DNA from: Mesocentrotus franciscanus
Lineage: Eukaryota; Echinodermata; Echinoidea; Camarodonta; Strongylocentrotidae
Length of the DNA: 64,000 bases
NCBI GenBank assembly: GCA_037976565.1
Contig: CP137675.1
Coordinates: 10,930,534 to 10,994,533 of the forward strand
Reading direction: 5' to 3'
Below, piece by piece: positions 57,878 to 64,000 of the stretch. Each line of letters begins with the position of its first letter. The first letter of the stretch is position 1. The notes beneath the pieces were generated by a model. The model did not search any database. It saw nothing but the letters and a program-made list of their open reading frames with translations, and had not been told where the DNA came from. A program made the translations under genes and the position numbers.

Positions 57878-59583
57878 CCCTAATAAGGCCGGGGCCATCA
57901 TGGCCCCTTCCGCGATTTTTCTGATTGTTCGGGAACGCATACGGATGACGCCCGCCGCTTCATGACTTTATTCGTTTGAGTCTTGCGCATCTTTTAAAAC
58001 AATTTTTTTGAAAATCGGACCTACCGTTACAAAGTCACGTGACCTTTTGTCTTTACATGTCGGCCCGAAAATCGCTCATTTTCGTGATTTGTGTACAAAA
58101 CATATGGAAATATCATTTTTCTTAAAAAGAGATAAAACATTGGTTATTTGGTCTTGTTTAAAGTTTAGGTGTTTGTTTTGGGGTCAAAATAGTTAAATTA
58201 TAGTTAGAAATGAAATAAAACAACAAAAACAATAAAATACATAAGTTAAAAAAACAATGAAATACATAAGAAATTATCAAAACAAGAGATAACATAAGGA
58301 ATAACCTAGCTTTCCAAATTTTTTTTTTCGTATTATTATTCCAAATGGTCTAACAAATATATGTAGTGGAAAGGAAAGCTTAAATATGAAGAATATATGA
58401 TTTATGGGTAAAAATATGAATTTTTGACCTTATTTGCATAATTTACCATAAATATGCAAATGAGTAATTTTTTCAAAAAATTGAAATTGCTATAGTATTC
58501 TATACATTTCACTTGACATGCATGAAAATTTTCGCGGCGATCGGCCGTTTCACGGCCGAGATCTTAAGGGGGGCCATAATGGCCCCCCCCCATATGGAAA
58601 AGTGGTGTCTTTTGGCCAGTCTCGAACGCATGCTCGCGCGCATGTACTATAACCAATGGGCACAGGCTTCAAAAACCGTTTTTTTGTCAAAGATATTGGT
58701 GTAACTTTGCAATGCTGCAAAATACAAGGCTGGCGCGAGCGGTTTTCTATTGTCTATATTTTTTTCTTGTATTTTCCAGAATATGAGGAAATAATTTTTA
58801 GTATTTGCGTCGGACTAGGCCTCGAAAGAAAGATTTTCGAGTGAATTTTGACACCAACCCTTCCATAGCAATGCACGTACTTGCACAATTCGAAGCAGGA
58901 AACTAATCGATAACCCCGTGTTTAAGACTCTGTATCCCAGCAACGGAATCCCCTACGCATACAGCGTTTTCACTTTCCAGTCCGGAATTTTCCCCTCTCT
59001 GTCATATATTAAAATCAAGCTGATTGGTATAGAAAATTCGTCGGACTCCTTGAAAAGGTAAGAAGATTAATCTATTCCATCCAATCACATTTGGTGACAC
59101 TCCGAGCTCATTAGCATAGAGAGTATATCACGCCATGACTAGGACTGAGCCTGCGCCATTGTCTGCACAGGGGTTTCATTACCATTGCTTCATTTGTTTA
59201 TGTCAGCGATGATTACATTGGCTGTATTGTTGAACAGTGATGTTCACATTTAAATAAAAAAAAGAAGAGATGAGATTATTGAACGCTGTTTTATGGAGAA
59301 AATTCCCAACTCTACCCAATGCATCATTACAACTATGTGTTATCCCTCTGTACATTGAGCTTAATCTACCTATATTCGCTAATGGACTGGTCCGCATACT
59401 CGCGCCTTAGCGTGGCTGTGTGTGCAGTTTGCGCGTAGGGTCATGAATTATTCATGAGACGCACCTGTGCGCGCTGAGCAAAGAAAGACACGCACAGATC
59501 CACTTTAGTGGAATTTCGGCCTGAAACTTTTCCATATGCCCCCCGGCCGTATTAAGAACTCAAATAGCCCGGCCTTATTAGGG
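57878..59583. mobile_element. piggyBac-like element, 1706 bp, TTAA target
   Basis: TTAA (57874-57877) CCCTAATAAGGCCGGG on the left; CCCGGCCTTATTAGGG TTAA (59584-59587) on the right. CCCT ends at a TTAA duplication are the piggyBac signature. Internal GGGGCCATMATGGCCCC palindromes occur near 57891 and 58570. No transposase frame was recognised, so it is non-autonomous. Confidence 0.85.
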
Positions 59584-59587
59584 TTAA

Positions 59588-60401
59588 GCGTCACCTCTTC
59601 AAACGTACCGCGCACCGACGTGAAAAGCTTAAAAAATATGCCAAATTCCGGCCCTTTTCAACTACATCTTTTGATCCGATAGGCCTAGTTCACCATCGGA
59701 AAAAGCATTAGAAAATTTGACTTTTCTTCTTTACGGTGATGTAAAAATCACGATATTTTGTTGTTCCATCGCACCGTCATTTTTTGATTATATTTCATCA
59801 ATTTGGTCAAAATTTCTGTGGTATCCGACTTTTTGACTGAAAAATCCTGGCTATATCTGTCGGTTTCTTGCCGGGAGAGGGCTATTTTTACCATCGGAAA
59901 AAGATTCATGTCATTCAGTTCATTCTGAACATTTTCATATATAAATGATTCTCATTGGATGAAAAAACCACCGTCAAAAGACAAAACCAATCGGTACCTC
60001 CGTCTGATTTTGGGAACTCCATTTTTCTCCATTGATTAACGTGTGTGCCTCTTGATCGCTGAAATCTGTAGGTAGCCAGCGGACCGGGTCGTACCATTCT
60101 TGCTCGGGGGATATCAAGGGGTTTTTAACTTGGATCATAATAGCTCTTACTCTTTCATGCATTGCATACGGAAAATAATAATCGAATTGAACTGTGTGTA
60201 TTTGTGTATATTGGCCATATTACTGATTCATCATCTATAAGACCTCCATTACTAAGTATTAGACTCCCTTTTTTTTATTCAATCACCCGTGCTGTTAATA
60301 GAACAGTCGCGAACCTCGAGTGATCCAATCAGAGCCAATCAGATTCAGCCGCACAGCTGCGCGGACATTGTACGCGTAGTCGGTTCTGTATGCGCACAGC
60401 T
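59588..60401. other. Repeat-flanking DNA without a gene
   Basis: Contains the phrase ACCATCGGAAAAAG twice (about 59692 and 59890). No supported coding sequence. Confidence 0.4.
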
Positions 60402-60438
60402 GACCCGGGCGCGTAATTTTTTTTCCCACCGCAGTTCA

Positions 60439-61786
60439 GGGCCCGTATTCAATAAACTTCTAAGACATTTTTCTTAAGTCTAAGAAAATGTCTCAGAATT
60501 TGTCTAGGTTAAGAAAGTTACCTTAGCCGTATTCTAAACACGTAAAGCAGTTTGTCTTAGCTAAGACGAAAGTTAAGACAAATTCTTAGACCCGATGACG
60601 TCATTTTGGAAAGTCAAGTTGGTCGACTCGAGCGACTTAATTGCAGCTCAATTTGCCAATGCAATTTGCGTGTTAAAATAAAAATCGCACCGCACGAAAA
60701 TTATACACAAAACGTATGGGAGATAGAGTGTAAGGGAGGTACCATGCTCACAGAATTGTTTTAGGCTTGACCAACTGACACTAAACATTAGAAGGGCAGT
60801 CTAGTCAAGACCCCCTGAGGCTAGATCTACTATCCAACGTAGGCTTTTTATACTTTTCTGTCAAACATCTTCGAAGAGCCAAAACCGGGCGTTCTTAATC
60901 TTATGCCGCGGCCGCAGGACGGTCTATGAAGTTAGCGCCGTCGCTTAGCCAGCCGACCAGCGCTAGCATTGGATTTGGAGCTACCCTTAAATCGTCTACT
61001 GCTATAGATATAGGTAGATAGTAGATCTAGACTCCTAGATCTATAGCTAGCCTAGCCTAAACTTAATAAAATAGTTAATTTTAACCTATATCAGACTCAT
61101 AATAAAACAAATTTTGTCTCACCTAGCATTATGCCGATGACACATTAATCCCTGTTTCCATATTTTAATGCCAATGACTAAGAAAAGATTTCTTTACGAC
61201 AGCCATGTCATAATTTAAAAGTAGTGTTAACACTGTTATGAAGGCGGCGTGCTACGCTGGATCGTTTGCTATATAGGCCTAGTACTATATTACACAAGGC
61301 AAACATAAACAATGGCGCTTAACTTCTGCGCGCTGCGCCGTCGACGCTGTATACGCGAAGCTAATTACGTTAATATAGGTCAACACTGATAACCTGCGCT
61401 GCGCTGGCGTTGCATATGCATCGCATCCGTAGGCTATATGATTTTTAATTCCATTTGATAGAAACCCGAACTTGACATTCGGCGTGCAGCAGCACTGAGC
61501 TGCCGGTGTTGAATTAAGCCCTATTTAAGCATCCTCGACATAATTATGCTTAAATATAGGGTAGATTTCTTACTTATCTGAGATATCTCGATTGTATAGA
61601 ATACGACATGCTATTTAAGACCTTTTTCTTAGATAAAATCTAAGAATTCTTCTTACTCTTAAGGCAAAATTCTTAGCCCCCAATGCTTTTATAGAATACG
61701 CATTTTTGCTAAGACTGTTTTCTTAGCCAAAATTTAAGAAAAAGTACTTAGATTTCATGCTTAAGAAGTTTATTGAATACGGGCCC
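60439..61786. mobile_element. 1348-bp inverted-repeat element, GGGCCCGTATTCAATAAACT
   Basis: The ends GGGCCCGTATTCAATAAACT and AGTTTATTGAATACGGGCCC are inverted repeats, continuing about 150 bp inward as imperfect AAGAAAATGTCT/CTTAGACAA-type repeats. The uninterrupted site (CGCAGTTCTGGACC) is visible as the complement of 63350-63372, which proves insertion. The target duplication is too short to define. Confidence 0.82.
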
Positions 61787-62179
61787 TGGACCCCAGTCTG
61801 AACTCATTTGCATACAGCCAATCAGAGCTCATCTAACAAGCTTTATGCATGCTAAAGATTTTACGGATGCGCTAAGCTCTTTACACACAGACGACAGCGC
61901 CTTGTCTATGTACGTGTATAGCCATGGCTTGCAAATGTTTCATTTGTGCTTGTCTAGCATGTCTACCTTTAGCAAATTTATTATACGCCTACACCTCTAA
62001 TAAAATTGCTGTGAACAATTATTACTTAGCACTAATTATCATGTTTTATTTATATTTATTTTTTACTTCTTTTACTGAGAACTATGAACATCACAGCAAT
62101 TTCATAAGCTGATATTATTATGCCTTTTACCAGATTTAGAGGTGTAGATCTATAATAAATTTCTCAACCGTAAAATCTT

Positions 62180-62958
62180 TATGGGGGAGTTGTTCTGTAT
62201 GTAACAAGAATATTATCATAAGATTGCAAAAAAAAGCAGCAAGAATTGTTGAAAAGAACTTTGAATTTAATGAAAGTGGTCTTGATATTATCAAAAGATT
62301 GAAATGGCAGGTATTAGAAGAAAGACGTAACTTTCTTGCTTGTACATTGTATAATTGTATCCATGGCTACGCTCCATTACGTTTGTGCAATGCTATTGAC
62401 ATGGTATTTGATCGGCATCCAATGAATACAAGATTAGTATAACTCAATGACTGTTGTCCTTCCCAAACCTAATATTGAAATTTGTAAGAATAGTCTATGC
62501 TATGCAGGCGGCAGTATGAACTTACCCTCTACTGATCTACACAATGCACAAGCCATCGACTGTTTTAAAAACATGCCATAAGAAAACCTATTTCAGTAAA
62601 TTATGAATATCATTATCGTAGCTTCTGCTCCTCAGTGCCTTAAGTTTAGTTTGGTACTTCATGATCATTATTTTGTAGTGTGACAGAATTTGCTTTTAAA
62701 TAGATTAGTTGATTATTTGATCCCATAATTGTGTTTTTATATGTTTAAATAAATATCATGTAATTTCTACTTGGTTTCTACTTAAGATTGTGGTCGCTAA
62801 ATATTTTTATCATGACAGTTCTGACTATATAATTATGCATGATTAATTTATTTTGATGTTTTAGTGTAAGTTTTAACATTCAGGACCAGGATGTAAACCA
62901 ATCCTCTCTGATCTTGTTATCCTGATGAAATATGTTCAAATAAATAAATAAATAAATA
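62180..62958 (+). pseudogene. 5'-truncated LINE inserted in the foldback element
   Basis: Encodes LQKKAARIVEKNFEFNESGL then WQVLEERRNFLACTLYNCIH and HPMNTRLV, the C-terminal region of a CR1-like reverse transcriptase. After this comes a 3' region ending in an AAATAAATAAATAAATAAAT tail (62939-62960). The foldback sequence is interrupted exactly between CGTAAAATCTT and TTAGAAATGAGTCC. Confidence 0.85.
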
Positions 62959-63454
62959 AATTTAGAAATGAGTCCCTAGATATATAGTGGCTTCGATGAC
63001 GATAAGCCTATCTTTGATTGCTAGAGTAATTTTAACTTATTGCTAGGTAATAATTTTTCACAGCAATTTCATAAGCTGATATTATTAGAGGTGTAGATCT
63101 ATAATAAATTTGCTAAAGGGAGACTTGGTACACAAGCACAAATGAAACATTTGCAAGCCTATGCTATGGCTATGAGCACACCATGCTGACTGACATATAG
63201 ACTGATATAGGCGCTGTCGGTGTATGTGCATGTGTACGTGTGTAATGAAAGAGCTTCGCACCGTATATCCGCATCCGTAAAATCTTTAGCTCGCGTAAAG
63301 CTTGTTATTGACAAGATAAGCTCTGATTGGCTGTATGCAAATGAGTTCAGACTGGGGTCCAGAACTGCGGTGGGAAAAAAAATTACGCGACCCGGGCTGA
63401 TTAAAAGCTTCAAATTAGGTGAAAGAAATCGGGGGTTACAAATTCATATGTACG

Positions 63455-63660
63455 CTTCCGGGGCTCCACCCCTGGGCCCCATCAAGGGCCCTAAGGCGGG
63501 CCCCTGGTTGCTCATCTGACCGTATTTAAATGCCTAAAACCCCTGAGCTTCCGGGGGCTTCGCCCCCCTGGACCCCACCAGGGCCCTAGGGCGGCCCCTG
63601 GATGCTCATCTGACCGTAATTAAATGCCTAACACCCCTGAGCTTTCGAGGGGCGTATTTT
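63455..63660. repeat. Interior fragment of the hAT A/B family, second copy
   Basis: Nearly identical to 56660-56860, including GGGGGCTTCGCCCCCCTGGA and CTGACCGTAATTAAATGCCT. Confidence 0.8.
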
Positions 63661-64000
63661 TGTTCCCACTCTAGCCGGACCCCAGTATGAACTCATTTGC
63701 ATACAGCCAATTAGAGCTCATCTTGTCAATAACCAGCTTGTAAAGATTTTACGGATGCGGAAGGATACGGTGCGAAGCTCCTCACGCCAAACATTAACAG
63801 CGCCTTGCCTACAGTGTATGTCAGCACGCATGGTGTGCGTGCATAGGTCCATGGCACAGCTAGGCTTGGAAATAGTTTCAATTGTGCTCTAGCATGTCTA
63901 CCTTTAGCAAATATTTTATAGATCTACACCTCTAATATCAGCTTATGAAATTGCTGTGAAAAGTTATTACTTAGCACTAATTTAAATTTTTCTTGCAATC
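63661..64000. mobile_element. Foldback element, copy 3, left arm only
   Basis: Starts TTCCCACTCTAGCCGGACCC and continues as the left arm of copy 1. The window ends inside it. Confidence 0.85.

Larger units (their letters stand above)
60402..63400. mobile_element. Foldback element, copy 2, with two nested insertions
   Basis: The left part GACCCGGGCGCGTAATTTT...CCGCAGTTC (60402-60437) pairs with GAACTGCGGTGGG...TTACGCGACCCGGG at 63364-63398. It is split by the inverted-repeat element at 60439-61786 and by a LINE at about 62180-62958. Sharing GGACCCCAGT, TTTGCATACAGCCAAT and GTGTAGATCTATA with copy 1 shows the family. Confidence 0.78.

Overview
The window is AT-rich metazoan DNA with short exons, spliceosomal GT/AG junctions, tRNA-derived SINEs, LINE reverse-transcriptase relics, many hAT-type ends with 8-bp target duplications and a long satellite. 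The repeat style and the gene families suggest a marine invertebrate deuterostome, most likely an echinoderm. That assignment is inference: no species marker is present.

Host coding sequence is sparse and lies on the minus strand. (1) At 1-7.5 kb are exons of a Csk-family tyrosine kinase: two copies of one SH2 exon (1182-1425, 4639-4882) and one exon that continues the SH2 domain (2808-2962). They lie in a head-to-tail duplication with a 3.46-kb period, and the later exons and kinase domain should lie left of the window. (2) At 47.6-51.9 kb is a complete four-exon gene for a small secreted or membrane-attached V-type immunoglobulin protein. Its phases are consistent and total 603 nt, giving 200 residues. 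(3) There are weaker exon candidates at 27.3 kb (membrane-spanning), 42.0 kb (terminal exon) and 8.7-9.3 kb.

Almost everything else is mobile or repetitive DNA. 5.3-6.5 kb: a 1198-bp inverted-repeat element present in only one duplicated block. 6.6-8.7 kb: a LINE. 9.5-18.1 kb: an 8.57-kb element with 9-bp target duplication and CACGTG-rich ends, carrying nested hAT elements, a LINE fragment and MITEs. 19.6-20.6 and 22.5-23.2 kb: LINE ORF2 and ORF1 relics. 24.6-27.2 kb: a TTAA-target MITE, then a hAT element with an internal minisatellite. 28.2-28.7 kb: an element made of CCCATATGGG-like palindromes. 32.1-34.8 kb: a 39-bp satellite. 35-47 kb: mainly unannotated AT-rich DNA with microsatellites, one tRNA-like sequence and hAT ends. 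52.9-54.5 kb: LINE, hAT MITE and SINE fragment. 56.2-64 kb: a nested district with three copies of a foldback element, a piggyBac-like element, a 1.35-kb inverted-repeat element and a LINE.

The two host genes do not obviously work together beyond both belonging to families used in signalling and recognition. The most notable host signal is the pair of SH2 exons. They differ at seven bases, all amino-acid changing, and splicing both into one message would shift the frame, so they could act as alternative exons or represent decay of one copy.
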